DNA of 64,000 bases from Paulinella micropora (Eukaryota > Cercozoa > Imbricatea > Euglyphida > Paulinellidae): the NCBI GenBank assembly GCA_019918135.1, contig WBZZ01005670.1, positions 71,001-135,000 of the forward strand, written 5' to 3'. Of the stretch, positions 35,054 through 45,477 are shown piece after piece; position 1 is the stretch's first letter, and each line of letters starts with the position of its first letter. The notes under the pieces are model-generated. The model made no database searches and was not told the DNA's origin. It worked only from the letters and a program-made list of their open reading frames with translations. A program made the translations under genes and the position numbers.

Positions 35054-35281
35054 TGTAGGCATCACCCCCGGATAGCCGGTAAAAATACCTTTTCCTGGTG
35101 ACAGGTGCACCAGCTTGTTTTTCAGTATTATTTGTCCGGATTGGACTGATGCCATTTTATTCCTGGTCTGTTGCCGTTTTCCTTTTTGGCTTCACTGAGC
35201 TAATACAACGAGACATCATTCTCATTCTTGAGATGTGTTTGGTTGTATTACCGATTTTTACGAGCTATCGTTGGCATTACA
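35054..35281 (+). repeat. Copy B 3' LTR
   Basis: TGTAGGCATCACCC to GGCATTACA; aligns with both copy C LTRs. 38 bp separate it from the next LTR. Confidence 0.8.
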
Positions 35282-35319
35282 TTTGTCATCTGTGAAAAAA
35301 ATAATAAAAATAATATTAA

Positions 35320-35565
35320 TGTAGGCATCACCCCCGGATAGCCGGTAAAAAGTACCCTTTTTCTGGTGTCAGGTGCACCTAGTTTTTTCCCATTATTTTC
35401 AATATCGTTTGGCCGGATTTGACCTAATGCCATTTTAACCTTGGTCTGTTGCCGTTTTCTTTTCGGCTTCACTGAGCTAATATAACGAGACATCATTCTC
35501 TTTTGGGGATTTGTGTCTGGTTGTATTACCGACTTTTTATTGAGCTATCTTCGGGGATTGTAACA
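35320..35565 (+). repeat. Copy C 5' LTR
   Basis: TG at the start, CA at the end (TGTAGG...TGTAACA), 246 bp. Followed by TTGGAGTCACCAGC, a likely tRNA primer-binding site starting with TGG. Confidence 0.9.
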
Positions 35566-36180
35566 TTGGAGTCACCAGCACAAGGCTGATTTCTTTTCTG
35601 GCTTGTTTTTGGAACAGCAGAAAGAAAAATTGGACAGACCTATCTCTTCTGAGTAGGTGTTCCAAAAAACAAATACTCCAGCACATCCCCACACAGCTCT
35701 TTTTGCAAAACTAGACGTCTAGGCGTTTGTGAGTAGGTGTCTCAGTACCCTCTCCACAGCCTGTATCTGTGTCCTCACAAGGAGGCCAGACACCAGACCT
35801 CGTAGCTGTTCTTTTGTTCTCTCTTGAGACAGAGACAGAGTAGGTCAACAGACGTACAAACAAACACTCACAGATACAAACAAACTTGAAGGACACGAGC
35901 GTAGTACTCTACCTTTCAAGTCTGTGCACTTTGTTGCCTCTCAAACCACACACATCAGAGTATTTTTGCAAATCTCTGACTGTCTTTCGACAATAGGTCT
36001 GAACAAGTGTCAGACGACAAGTCGACTTCTCAAGGAGTGCTTCTCTAGCCTCTTTGACATTATCTGTACATAGGTCCTCGTACCTCATAACAGATACAAC
36101 AACAAAAAGAGAAAAAGAAAAGAGGAGTGGAGAAGGAGATCAAATTTTCAGAGAAAGTCGTACAGATTACTTCTTTCTCA

Positions 36181-36216
<36 letters not shown>

Positions 36217-36350
36217 ACATAAGACATAGAGGTGAGACGCTCTCTCTCTATACTGTCTTTTCGTTTTTTCTCTCTATTCGTTCCTCATAGACGAACAGAG
36301 CAATTACGGGGTAGAAACAACTCTGTCTCATCCGTATTCCTTCAGCATCC
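35566..36350 (+). promoter_or_regulatory. Copy C leader with primer site and 34-A tract
   Basis: Begins with the primer-site candidate. An uninterrupted A-run at 36182-36215 lies 135 bp before the first gag ATG; copy A has an A-run in the corresponding place. No convincing open frame. Confidence 0.6.
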
Positions 36351-38859
36351 ATGTCTACTAGGTCTGAAGACTGGCAGGAAGGAGGGGGGAGAGTGAGCGA
36401 ACCCCAGGAAACGAAGAGGAGTTCGTTGACTCTCATGCAGAAGGAGGAGATCTGGCACCTTCCTTTGACACAGGAGGAGCAGAGAATCAATTTTTTACTG
36501 CGCCTTCCTTTGACACAGGAGGAGCAGAGGAAGTCGAGGAGGAGGAGAAGGGAGGAGAGGAAGCGAGGTTTGTGGCCGAATATGGCAAACTAAGTAAGAA
36601 GGAGTTTGAGGAGAAGAAAGGGAAGGATGAGGCCTATAAATGGCTATACATTCCCCAAGAAATGCGATGGGGACAACCCTTGAAGAAGGAGGACATCTGT
36701 TACCCTCTCCCAAGGCAAGCTCTGCCTCTGCAGAATTCCTCAGAGACGACGGTGCACAGTTACAGGTGCAACATGTCTCATTTGGGGACAATATGTCTTT
36801 ACTGGAGCTACTCGACCTCTCATGGACAGTGTTTGAGTGTGCTATACTCTTTGAGTACCAGACTGGAAAGACTGTGCTGCCATGGAACACAAGAGCACTG
36901 GCTAGGTTGCTCGATCCTGGTCAGGACATTGATTCAATAAAGAGAGTGGAAAAGGAGTTTAAGTTCAGGAATCCAAAAGGACAGATCAATGTCATGGATG
37001 TGTCTCTGAAACTTATGGAGGCCAAGTTAGTGGACCTGGGTAAACTCCAACACACCCAGTTTGGCAGGGACCTTCACCCGGCCCTGAGGGAAATAGAAGG
37101 CGAAGCTGGAGGGGTGACGAGGATGAAGAAGCTGCATGCGGCCTTGGTGAAGGATGACGCATGGAAGAGGTGGGTCTTCACGAAGGATCATACGATCTTG
37201 GAGGGGACGGCCGCACCACCCCCCACCAATAAAGCGGGAGAGAAGGAGTTGGCGGAGAAGGCCTTGTTCCTTCGGAAGGCAGCTGAGATCCTGTCTTTTT
37301 TTCATCATGCCCAAGAGCTGTATATCAAAGAGCTAGCGGCTGAGAAAGAAAAGAAGGAGATGGAGGCAAAGATTGCATTAGCCAAGGCGGCGGGAACAAA
37401 GGGACCGAAATATTCCTCTGGATCTTATATGGCTCCCTCGGGCCGCTCCGCCCCGTCAGCCCACACAGCCCCTTCGGCCCCTGCGACTAGCTCAGCGCCT
37501 ACCACTGTTATTGTCAACAGTAATGACAAAAAGGACAGACAGGCTATCATACAGGCCTTCCAAAAATATACAAAGTCCGATGCCACTGCTCTGACGCTGT
37601 ATGCAGAGACAGCGAGTCAGAAGGACACGGATGCGAACCTTCGAGACAAGCTCAGAAGAATTGATGCTTGTATGAAGCAGCATCCAACGGACGAAACACA
37701 GGAGTATGAGGCGTTGTACACCTTGTTGGACCCATCAATCATCACACAAGGGTTTGATGTTGGGGAGTACAAGGCGATGAGAGCGGTAGAGGTGGCGGCT
37801 AGGAGAGCAGCCTCAGACCTGCAATGCACGGTGCCAGTTGCCGTCCTCTTGCAATACTTTAAAACTCATGGGTATCAGCACCTGTGCACTGGTACTTTGA
37901 TTGGGTTTGAGATTTTTCAAGAGGTGAACGAAGGGCTGGGCATTGGCACGAGGTTGGCAGCGATCCTCACTGAGGTCAGCGCCAAGTACGGGCTCTTTTA
38001 TAGCCGGAAGTCTATCATTTTGTACTTCCTGAGTGCTTTGTGTACACGACACCCGAGCAAGCTCGCAAGGATCATACAGTCCTGTCCGACCTTCACGGCG
38101 GTGAAGACGGCGGATTTTTTAGAAACGAATATATACGAGAGGACTGTAGCGGCTACTCCGCCGGGCGACCTGTTCAAGGAGGTGCTCGACGCGTGTTCCG
38201 AATTGGACACGGCCACCGAGTCATTCTCCAGTGCCGCGACACAGGGGGTTGGAGGTGCTCAAGCAGCACATGCAACTCGAACGGCAGGTCTCAAGAGGGG
38301 GAGAGATGAGCCGACGCCGTGCTACCGCTATTTTTCATACATGGCGTGTAAGCATGAGGCACAGAAAGGAGTAGGCAATTGCCTCTTCAGCCACGACTCT
38401 CTTGATGATAGGCAGCGAAATCTTTTCCTTAGAGAGCTCGAAGGCATGAAAAAGACCATGTACGCCATGTACAAGAAGGAGTTGGAGGAGGGGAGGTGGA
38501 ATGCGAATATGGTCTCGGATGCGGAGTTCCGGGAGGCCATCATTTACTTCCTTGACAGAATGAAGAGAAGGGAGAAGAGAGAGACATCGGGCCGATCAAA
38601 GGCGCCGACTAGAGGAGGAGGAGAGACGAGAGGATCGTCACGAGGGTCCCGAGGGACACCAAGAGGGGCGGCACCACGAGGACGAGGCTTTCGTGGAAGG
38701 GGAGGACGGACCCCAGCGCGCCCTCCCAGAGGACACGGATACTGGAATTATAGCACCAGTTCCAGCTCCAACTACCCCCAGCAAGCTTATACCGCTACGG
38801 AGGGGGGACGTCAAGACGAAGACACCGGCTCAGGTGAGCGTGTTGTCGTCGTAGACTGA
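36351..38859 (+). pseudogene. Copy C gag with CCCH finger and RG-rich tail; probable N-terminal frameshift
   Basis: The N-terminal acidic part reads best in the frame of 36572 (KKEFEEKKGKDEAYKWLYIP), including a 27-bp duplication near 36459 and 36507. From about 36690 sense moves to the frame of 36640, which stays open for 739 codons to TGA 38857. The middle (about residues 120-470) is the capsid-like region (HLCTGTLIGFEIF). At about residues 561-585 is C-x8-C-x10-C-x3-H, a CCCH-type finger in place of the usual CCHC knuckle. The tail is rich in RGG/RGS. If the reading from ATG 36640 is functional, gag is merely shorter and not broken. Confidence 0.75.
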
Positions 38860-38862
38860 CGG
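38857..38862 (+). promoter_or_regulatory. Probable UGA-CGG stop-codon readthrough site between gag and pol
   Basis: Gag ends TGA, then CGG, and the same frame stays open through 38935 (first pol ATG) to 44682. Copy A has TGA CTA at 23133-23138, again with pol in frame. UGA followed by C, especially CUA or CGG, is a known leaky context in plant and animal RNA viruses. Confidence 0.6.
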
Positions 38863-38934
38863 GAGGAGAAGAGAGAGGAAAAGAAGAGAGAGAAGGAGAT
38901 AAAAACTGTTCTTTTTAATCCGACAGTCACAGTT

Positions 38935-41900
38935 ATGCCTACTGTTGATGAACAGGATACGAACGGTTCCGTTCCTCCCAGACGTGAAGGTGAAGGCACA
39001 CAGCCTCACAAGCCTCAAGGTAAGCACTTGCTAGTTCATCCTTCGAGAGCTAATATGATAAATGATGCGAATAGGAAGGCGAAGAAGGCGATGGAGGAGA
39101 GGAAGCCGAAACCAAAGGCTAGGTCTCCTCCTACGAAGAAGCAGCGGACCGTACCCCCGCCAAAGGACTCAATAGTCTCTGCTATAGACACGAGTACACT
39201 CGGTGTACCAGACTCTGTCCAAAAGACACTCGAGATACCGGAAGCCCCGGAGACTCAAGAAGTTAAGTTGGCGGAAAAGGGGGGAGAACGAGAAGAGGAC
39301 AAGGAACTTGAGCTTAGACTCAAAACCCTAGAACGAAAAATTCATGTGCTAGCGGCTAGTTTACATAGACCAGACGCGCTATGCTACACTGACCTCTTTT
39401 GTGAAACTTTACAAACCACATTAAAAGTTGGTAATGATACGATGGCGAATATTAATATTGTCGGCCAGAAGTTTTTGAATAGTCACCGGACATGGGTGGA
39501 CAAAAACATTAGAAAAACAAAGGGGACCCTAAAAGGGGTAGGCAGCCGTACGGAAATTACGGGCATCGTCACATTAATTTTCAAATTGAAATCCGGTCGA
39601 GTATATCGTGCGGACCTCTATGTTGTCCCCGATTACCACGGTTCAATCCTGCTGTCGTATGACCAATTGGCTACGATGGGGGCTGTGATCGATTGCGCCG
39701 CACGGCGGGTGATTTATGGAGTGAAGAATGGAGAGGAGGAGGATATTAATCCGATGACTGCTACTGACTCATACGAGGCTTTTGAGCTGAGTCTAGCAAC
39801 GGAGAGGAAAAAGTTGGCCTTCGTACATGAGGCAACTGAAGCCTATGTACACCCCTATGTCACAGTGCCGGAGGAACTGACCTGGACCGACAATTGGGAG
39901 ACGGAGATGCAGGCGTATACGGTTACGATTCCCGCATGGGACAGAAAGTCTATTGATGACTTAGTCGTAGCGCGTAATGAGGAGATAATATGTGTTGCGA
40001 AACAGTGCCCGTCGTTGGCCAGATTCGCAGAAGGTGGCGGGGCAGATGTCCATATTACTAATGGCTACTGTTACCATGCGAAGGTGTCAGATGAGAAGAG
40101 AGAGGCGTTTGTGCCAAGGAGGAAGGGGCGTATCCCCGATACTCCAGCGGATGACATTAAAACTTTTATCACGAACTTTTGGGGCGATGTGCCTACCTGG
40201 CCGCGCTCATTAACTGAAGTGAAAAAGTGTCTACGGACTCTATTTGAGAGTAACAAGCCGTATACTGTCATTCTGCCATACAATGAGAAGGCGATCTGGG
40301 CACAGGAGATAAGGGACCGGCTTATTGATCATCCTATACCTGTTCCTTCTCGCAAGCAACAGTTAGTGGTGGCTTGTCGACTCGGGTCTCGGGAGCAGAG
40401 CAGTGCATACAAGCAAAAGCTCAGAGCCCAGGACAAGTTGAAATTGATACCTCAAGCTTTCACATGCTTTGATGGTTTCTACACCCGTAAGGCTCCGATA
40501 CAATACGCGAACCTTATTGATATGCTTGTCGGGCTGGGTCATGATGATGAGCCGGACACAGTCACGTATGAAAGAACGGGACTAGACGATTTGTCCGAGG
40601 AAGATTTGAGTTTGGAGGAGGACTTAGCGCCCCTCAAGGAGCATAAGAAGATGTCGGAGGAAGATTTCCAAGCGGCGGCGCGGAAAATTTTAGAAGAAGG
40701 AGTGGGTTCGGAGAGAGAGAAGGCGTTTCTCAAAGCTAAGATGGAGGCGTACAGAGAAATTTTCGACCCTCCTCGGGCAGGTGGTGTAAAGTCGGATGAC
40801 TTCACTGCTGTCATTTACAAGATACCGGGTGCGGAGCCATCTCCGGCACCACGGAGGGCAAATTTGAGCATACATGAGGCAAAAATAGCGGAGGAGAATG
40901 TGAGACAGTTGCTCGATGAGGACTTTATTGAGAGATCTACATCTCCAATTGTCTCTCAACCGAAAATCGTCCCTAAGCCAGGAGGAGAATGGCGCTTGAC
41001 GATCAATTATGCCCGTGTGAATAAGGTGCTAGAGGAAGAGAGAAATCCTCTGCCGACCTTAGAAGAAGGCAGAAGGGTGCTGCGGAATGCTAAATTCTAT
41101 TCGGTCATTGACCTTAAGAACGGCTTCTGGCAGATACCACTGGACGAGAAATCCAGATGGCTGACTGCATTCGTTGTGGGTATGGAAATATACCAGTGGA
41201 AGGTGCTTCCAATGGGACTCAAACAGGCCCCGGGGCTCTTTCAGAAGGCGATGCAGAAGATGTTGAGCGGTCAATATGACGACCAGTCGGAGGATGGTTT
41301 TATGAGAAGGAGAGGACAGAAGGCGGGAGAATATGCATTTTGTTACATCGATGACATCATCGTATACTCTAACACAATGGAAGAGCATATCGATCACTTG
41401 TCAGATGTCTTCAGGCGCATCGGAGCTTTTGGCCTGAAATGCAACCTAAAGAAATGTCAGCTTGCCAGGACAAGTGTGACGTATTTGGGTTACGAGATTT
41501 CTCATAATAGGGTCTCGATATCGCGCGAAAAGAGGGAGGAGATCATGAGTAGACAGTTGCCAAAGAATCGCACGGAGTTACACTCTTTTCTTGCGATGGC
41601 ACAGTACTACAGCCAGTTCATACCCGATTGGGGTGCAACTCGGGCTAAGCTGGAGAAGATGATTGATTTTGGAGACTTTGAGAAGTGGGATGAGGAGGCT
41701 TTGCAGGCGTTTAATACGCTCAAAGATATCATTTATAAAGATCCCAAGGACGGCGGATTAGTACTTATGATGCCCGACTTTACGAAACCGTTCGTAGTCG
41801 ACACGGATGCATCTAAGTTTGCGATTGGCGCGGTGCTGCAACAGGAAGATGAGGAGAAAAAGTTGCGCCCGATCATGTTTATTAGTAGAAAGCTGTGTGC

Positions 41901-44682
41901 GGCGGAGCGAAATTACTGCACGCGACAGAGGGAGGCGTTGGCAGTAGTATGGGCTCTCAAGAGGCTCAGAGAATACTTGTGGGGAGGACCTCTATTCACG
42001 GTTAGGACCGATCATCACAACCTTCTTTGGTTGATGAATCATGAACAAACCGGCCGTTTGGCGCGGTGGCAAGCTTTCTTGTCATGTTTCAATTTCACGA
42101 TGGTCTACTTACCGGGAAAGCGAAACGTAGTCGCTGATAGCCTTTCCAGGCTAGAGTTTCAGTCGGAGGTGTCGGCTCTCGTATCATCAGTGGAGATGAT
42201 GGACCTGTCCACGGACAAGGTATACGAGGTGAGCCACATAGAGGCGATGCAGATGGCAAGAGGCGTTCGTTATGACCGCACGGGTCTACGATATAGTCCT
42301 CAAGGCCCGGAGCATGGCATATGCTGTGAGGCGCATGTTCTCGAAGACGCTGAGTGGTCTTATGAGGCATACGAGAACGCGAAGGCGAATATAAAAGAAG
42401 AGGAGGAGACGACTGAGGTCTGTACTGAACCTCCACAGGAAAATCGAAGCGAGCTTGATGAAGACCCGGAAAGGGTAGGAGTAAGGTTGGAGGACGGTAC
42501 TATTCATATCGCCTCGCCTACCGCGTGGAGGCAGCAACAGGCGACGGATCCGGAGTTCAAGGAGCTCATAACGTTATACAAGAACCCTAATGAGCTTAAA
42601 AAGACTCCACAGATCAAAGATCAGATGAAGGAGATGGCGTGGAGAGATGGGCTATTGTGGTACAAGGGCCAGCATGGCAAATTTGCATCACAGCCTGACA
42701 AATGGACTCTCTGGGTACCAGAGAAGTTGAGGCGCTTTATATATGTCGCAGCCCATAACTGCCCCTTACTGGCACATCCGGGTCGACAAAGAACTCATTG
42801 GTTCATAGCGAGGCGATTTTGGTGGAAAGGGATGAAGGAGGAGATAGACAGGGAAGTGGACGCATGCATCCCATGCAAAACCACAAAGACACCGCTGAAG
42901 GCGAACTTTGGCCTGATCGGTACATTCCCGTTACACGCCGGGATGTTTGAATTTTTACACATCGATCATGTGGGACCTTTCCCCGAATCGGCAGAAGGGT
43001 ACAGATACCTTCTTACCGCAATAGATCGAGCCACCAATTATGTCTGGGTTGTTCCTGTTAAGGACGCTACAGGCAAGACAACTGCGGAGGCTCTGATCGA
43101 TAGGATCGTCTCGCAGATCGGAGTGCCTAGAAAGATATGTTCTGATCGAGGTTCTGACTTTAATAATGAAGTCATCGACAGACTATCTAAGTACTACGGG
43201 ATGAAATGGCAATATGTTACTGCCTATAACCCGAGAGCGAATGGCAAGATCGAGCGGGTACATAGACCTCTCAAAGCCTCGCTTAAGATGTACTGTATGA
43301 AGAAGGAGAATCAGAGAGCCTGGGTGGAGGCAGCACCTTCATTTGCCTTTGCAATGAACTGTCTACCCTCATCGGCATTAGGAGGAGCCAGGAGCTCAGT
43401 CTCGCCATATCAATTGGTTTACGGCCGAGAGCCTAATATCCCAACCTCACTTCTGCATCCAAAAGACACTTGGGCAGATGAGGATGAGTTGTTCGGGATG
43501 AGACTAAGAGCGAAGATGGAGGCGGAACAAATAGTTGCGGCGCACAGGGAGGCGGAGCGCAGAAAGACTGACGCACAAGGAGTGCGACAAGCGCACTTAG
43601 ATCAAGTCCGTTTCCAGGTTGGGGATATTGTACTCTTGTACCATCCTCAAGTCCCTAAGGGGGTTAGCTCTAAGCTGTTTACCCACTGGAAAGGACCATA
43701 CCAGGTCATGGAACAGATGGGACCTCTGAATTATAAGATCAGGGGTAGAGGGAAGGTGCAGATTGTGAATGTTCGAAGGCTGATCAAATATGACCCCTTC
43801 TTACTTGAGGATGAATCCGTTGAGGAGGCGTTGAAACGGATGAAGGAGGACTTCAAAGAGGTACCGCCTATACAGAAGGAGGATACCTTAGAGGAGGAGA
43901 ATGCCTATCGGGCACCGGTCACGGAGAAGGAGGAGACCGAGAAGGAGAGTAAGGAAGACTCAAACCGCAAAAGCGCGGCGGGGACTCAGTCTAAAGCCCC
44001 CATAGTCCGCGGCGGTACGAAGGAGAAGTTCACGGAGGCGCAGAGGAGGAGAGCGCAAAACGATCTCATCTTCGACCAACCGAGGAAGGTGGCAAGGTCG
44101 ACGCGAGCGACGGATGTCCATGGAGGAGGAGGGGAGAAGGACACTAACCCGAACGCGGGTAATGTGGACATTCGACATGTGCGATGGAAGGAAGGAGAGG
44201 CGATTGCGGCCATCAAGTGGGTCCGAGACGCTTTTTATCTGTTGAGACCGGCAGAATCTCATGTTGCCGATGACACTCTCTCAGATCTTTATCTCATGCG
44301 AGCTGTGGCGGTCCCGCAGACTACACGGGCAGCACGGACATCGAAGAGATCCTTAGCAGCAAAAACGATACAACCGGTACTCCATTTTTGGAGAAGCATG
44401 GACCCTGTTGAGGATCCAAAAGCTAGACAATATTTACCGGTGTACAAAGACGCGAAAAATCTCGAGACATGGGATGATACTATTACCCTTCGAGACAAAG
44501 ACCACACTGCGTGGACTATTCAGTCACTGCCTAGAGGAGTGCTTGACATTCCTTTTGACTTATCTTTGGGCGCCATCCCTAACAAAATATGGGACATTCT
44601 GGAGGAGTCGAAGTTTGACTTGACTTTTGTTGGCGGCCCGCCACCTGGCAAAGGGGTTCGCGCAAGGCGACGAAGGCAGTAA
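38935..44682 (+). CDS. Copy C pol polyprotein (PR-RT-RNase H-INT plus C-terminal extension)
   Basis: Open for 1915 codons from ATG 38935, and in frame from the gag stop. Retropepsin-like protease: GNDTMANINIV (~residue 168) and a late AVIDCAARRVIYG. Reverse transcriptase with MGLKQAPGLFQ and YIDD (~804). RNase H with VVDTDASKF (~956) and RTDHHNL. Integrase zinc finger AHNCPLLAH (~1273) with CIPC. Catalytic D,D,E near residues 1344, 1404 and 1440 (35 residues between the last two). KGPYQVMEQMGPLNYKI (~1584) is the GPY/F module. The final ~250 residues match no domain I know and end RARRRRQ. Could be active in trans if gag is supplied. Confidence 0.92.
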   Translation: MPTVDEQDTNGSVPPRREGEGTQPHKPQGKHLLVHPSRANMINDANRKAKKAMEERKPKPKARSPPTKKQRTVPPPKDSIVSAIDTSTLGVPDSVQKTLEIPEAPETQEVKLAEKGGEREEDKELELRLKTLERKIHVLAASLHRPDALCYTDLFCETLQTTLKVGNDTMANINIVGQKFLNSHRTWVDKNIRKTKGTLKGVGSRTEITGIVTLIFKLKSGRVYRADLYVVPDYHGSILLSYDQLATMGAVIDCAARRVIYGVKNGEEEDINPMTATDSYEAFELSLATERKKLAFVHEATEAYVHPYVTVPEELTWTDNWETEMQAYTVTIPAWDRKSIDDLVVARNEEIICVAKQCPSLARFAEGGGADVHITNGYCYHAKVSDEKREAFVPRRKGRIPDTPADDIKTFITNFWGDVPTWPRSLTEVKKCLRTLFESNKPYTVILPYNEKAIWAQEIRDRLIDHPIPVPSRKQQLVVACRLGSREQSSAYKQKLRAQDKLKLIPQAFTCFDGFYTRKAPIQYANLIDMLVGLGHDDEPDTVTYERTGLDDLSEEDLSLEEDLAPLKEHKKMSEEDFQAAARKILEEGVGSEREKAFLKAKMEAYREIFDPPRAGGVKSDDFTAVIYKIPGAEPSPAPRRANLSIHEAKIAEENVRQLLDEDFIERSTSPIVSQPKIVPKPGGEWRLTINYARVNKVLEEERNPLPTLEEGRRVLRNAKFYSVIDLKNGFWQIPLDEKSRWLTAFVVGMEIYQWKVLPMGLKQAPGLFQKAMQKMLSGQYDDQSEDGFMRRRGQKAGEYAFCYIDDIIVYSNTMEEHIDHLSDVFRRIGAFGLKCNLKKCQLARTSVTYLGYEISHNRVSISREKREEIMSRQLPKNRTELHSFLAMAQYYSQFIPDWGATRAKLEKMIDFGDFEKWDEEALQAFNTLKDIIYKDPKDGGLVLMMPDFTKPFVVDTDASKFAIGAVLQQEDEEKKLRPIMFISRKLCAAERNYCTRQREALAVVWALKRLREYLWGGPLFTVRTDHHNLLWLMNHEQTGRLARWQAFLSCFNFTMVYLPGKRNVVADSLSRLEFQSEVSALVSSVEMMDLSTDKVYEVSHIEAMQMARGVRYDRTGLRYSPQGPEHGICCEAHVLEDAEWSYEAYENAKANIKEEEETTEVCTEPPQENRSELDEDPERVGVRLEDGTIHIASPTAWRQQQATDPEFKELITLYKNPNELKKTPQIKDQMKEMAWRDGLLWYKGQHGKFASQPDKWTLWVPEKLRRFIYVAAHNCPLLAHPGRQRTHWFIARRFWWKGMKEEIDREVDACIPCKTTKTPLKANFGLIGTFPLHAGMFEFLHIDHVGPFPESAEGYRYLLTAIDRATNYVWVVPVKDATGKTTAEALIDRIVSQIGVPRKICSDRGSDFNNEVIDRLSKYYGMKWQYVTAYNPRANGKIERVHRPLKASLKMYCMKKENQRAWVEAAPSFAFAMNCLPSSALGGARSSVSPYQLVYGREPNIPTSLLHPKDTWADEDELFGMRLRAKMEAEQIVAAHREAERRKTDAQGVRQAHLDQVRFQVGDIVLLYHPQVPKGVSSKLFTHWKGPYQVMEQMGPLNYKIRGRGKVQIVNVRRLIKYDPFLLEDESVEEALKRMKEDFKEVPPIQKEDTLEEENAYRAPVTEKEETEKESKEDSNRKSAAGTQSKAPIVRGGTKEKFTEAQRRRAQNDLIFDQPRKVARSTRATDVHGGGGEKDTNPNAGNVDIRHVRWKEGEAIAAIKWVRDAFYLLRPAESHVADDTLSDLYLMRAVAVPQTTRAARTSKRSLAAKTIQPVLHFWRSMDPVEDPKARQYLPVYKDAKNLETWDDTITLRDKDHTAWTIQSLPRGVLDIPFDLSLGAIPNKIWDILEESKFDLTFVGGPPPGKGVRARRRRQ

Positions 44683-45477
44683 GTGACATTTTTTTCTTTT
44701 ATCACGCGTCGGACATTGAAAGCTGCATGTGGATTAATCTCATAGTGCCCATGTCAGATCATGTCTTATTAAAATGTTTTTATACCATTGTTGTTACTTG
44801 GCATTTTTATCGCAACATATGAGTGCGAGGGTCAATCGGCAAATGGATACGACACCGTATAAGGGGATCGCTTGTGAGTTTAGCGATGGTGTTCCTGGTA
44901 CGACCCTGCTTCAAGTATCCAGGGTGATGTTCTCAAAAAATGTTCTCATAGTAGACATATTAAAATTTTTTCTTTGGATATACTTAATATCGTCATACCA
45001 GCACGGTCCGTCTCTACTTGTGTCGGCATATCGCATGGTCGGGCTCACTCACCCCGGCTTTGGATATAGTTATTAGGTCTGGCCCCCTAGTACTATATTA
45101 AGGTAACCGATTGAATACAAGGGTATGTTATTAAAAGACAATGTATTTACTGATCGGAAGTGTTTTTGGAGAAGGAGAAAAATTATAACGCTGCTTTTAT
45201 TGCAATAGTAATACTATTTGTTCTTGACATACTGCCTCAGAATTAAGTTACGGGGGGGACAACAAGTGTGGAAGGAGGAGTTTTCATTTACAAAAACGAG
45301 GCTGGAGATTTATAGTTGACTCGTGTCTGGCGTATGCGTTTTATATATCCACTGCACCGTTTATCAGTGGGTTAATGCACTTAGTTGCGACACCCCGTAG
45401 CGTTTGTGCAGAAAAGAAATCAGCAATTATATGACGAAAATATTGCATATTTCCGTCATAAAAACGGGAAGGTGTAC
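44683..45477 (+). other. Copy C 3' untranslated region with conserved hairpins and polypurine tract
   Basis: Stem ATCGCT (44867-44872) / AGCGAT (44882-44887), 9-nt loop; stem ATGACG (45431-45436) / CGTCAT (45454-45459); purine tract GGGAAGG (45466-45472) just before the LTR. No open frame of note (an env gene is absent). Confidence 0.65.

Larger units (their letters stand above)
19626..35281 (+). mobile_element. Composite Ty3/gypsy-type element: copy A fused to truncated copy B
   Basis: It begins with a diverged LTR (19626-19841), followed by leader, gag, pol and 3' untranslated region of copy A to about 29313. There the sequence jumps into the protease end of copy B, whose pol and 3' region end at an LTR (35054-35281). 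No perfect target duplication is seen. Explained by recombination or deletion between neighbouring copies. Confidence 0.8.

Noticed and set aside
36572-36700. Programmed frameshift within gag shared by copies A and C
   Set aside because: Both copies change frame near the same place but in opposite directions, so independent lesions are more likely.
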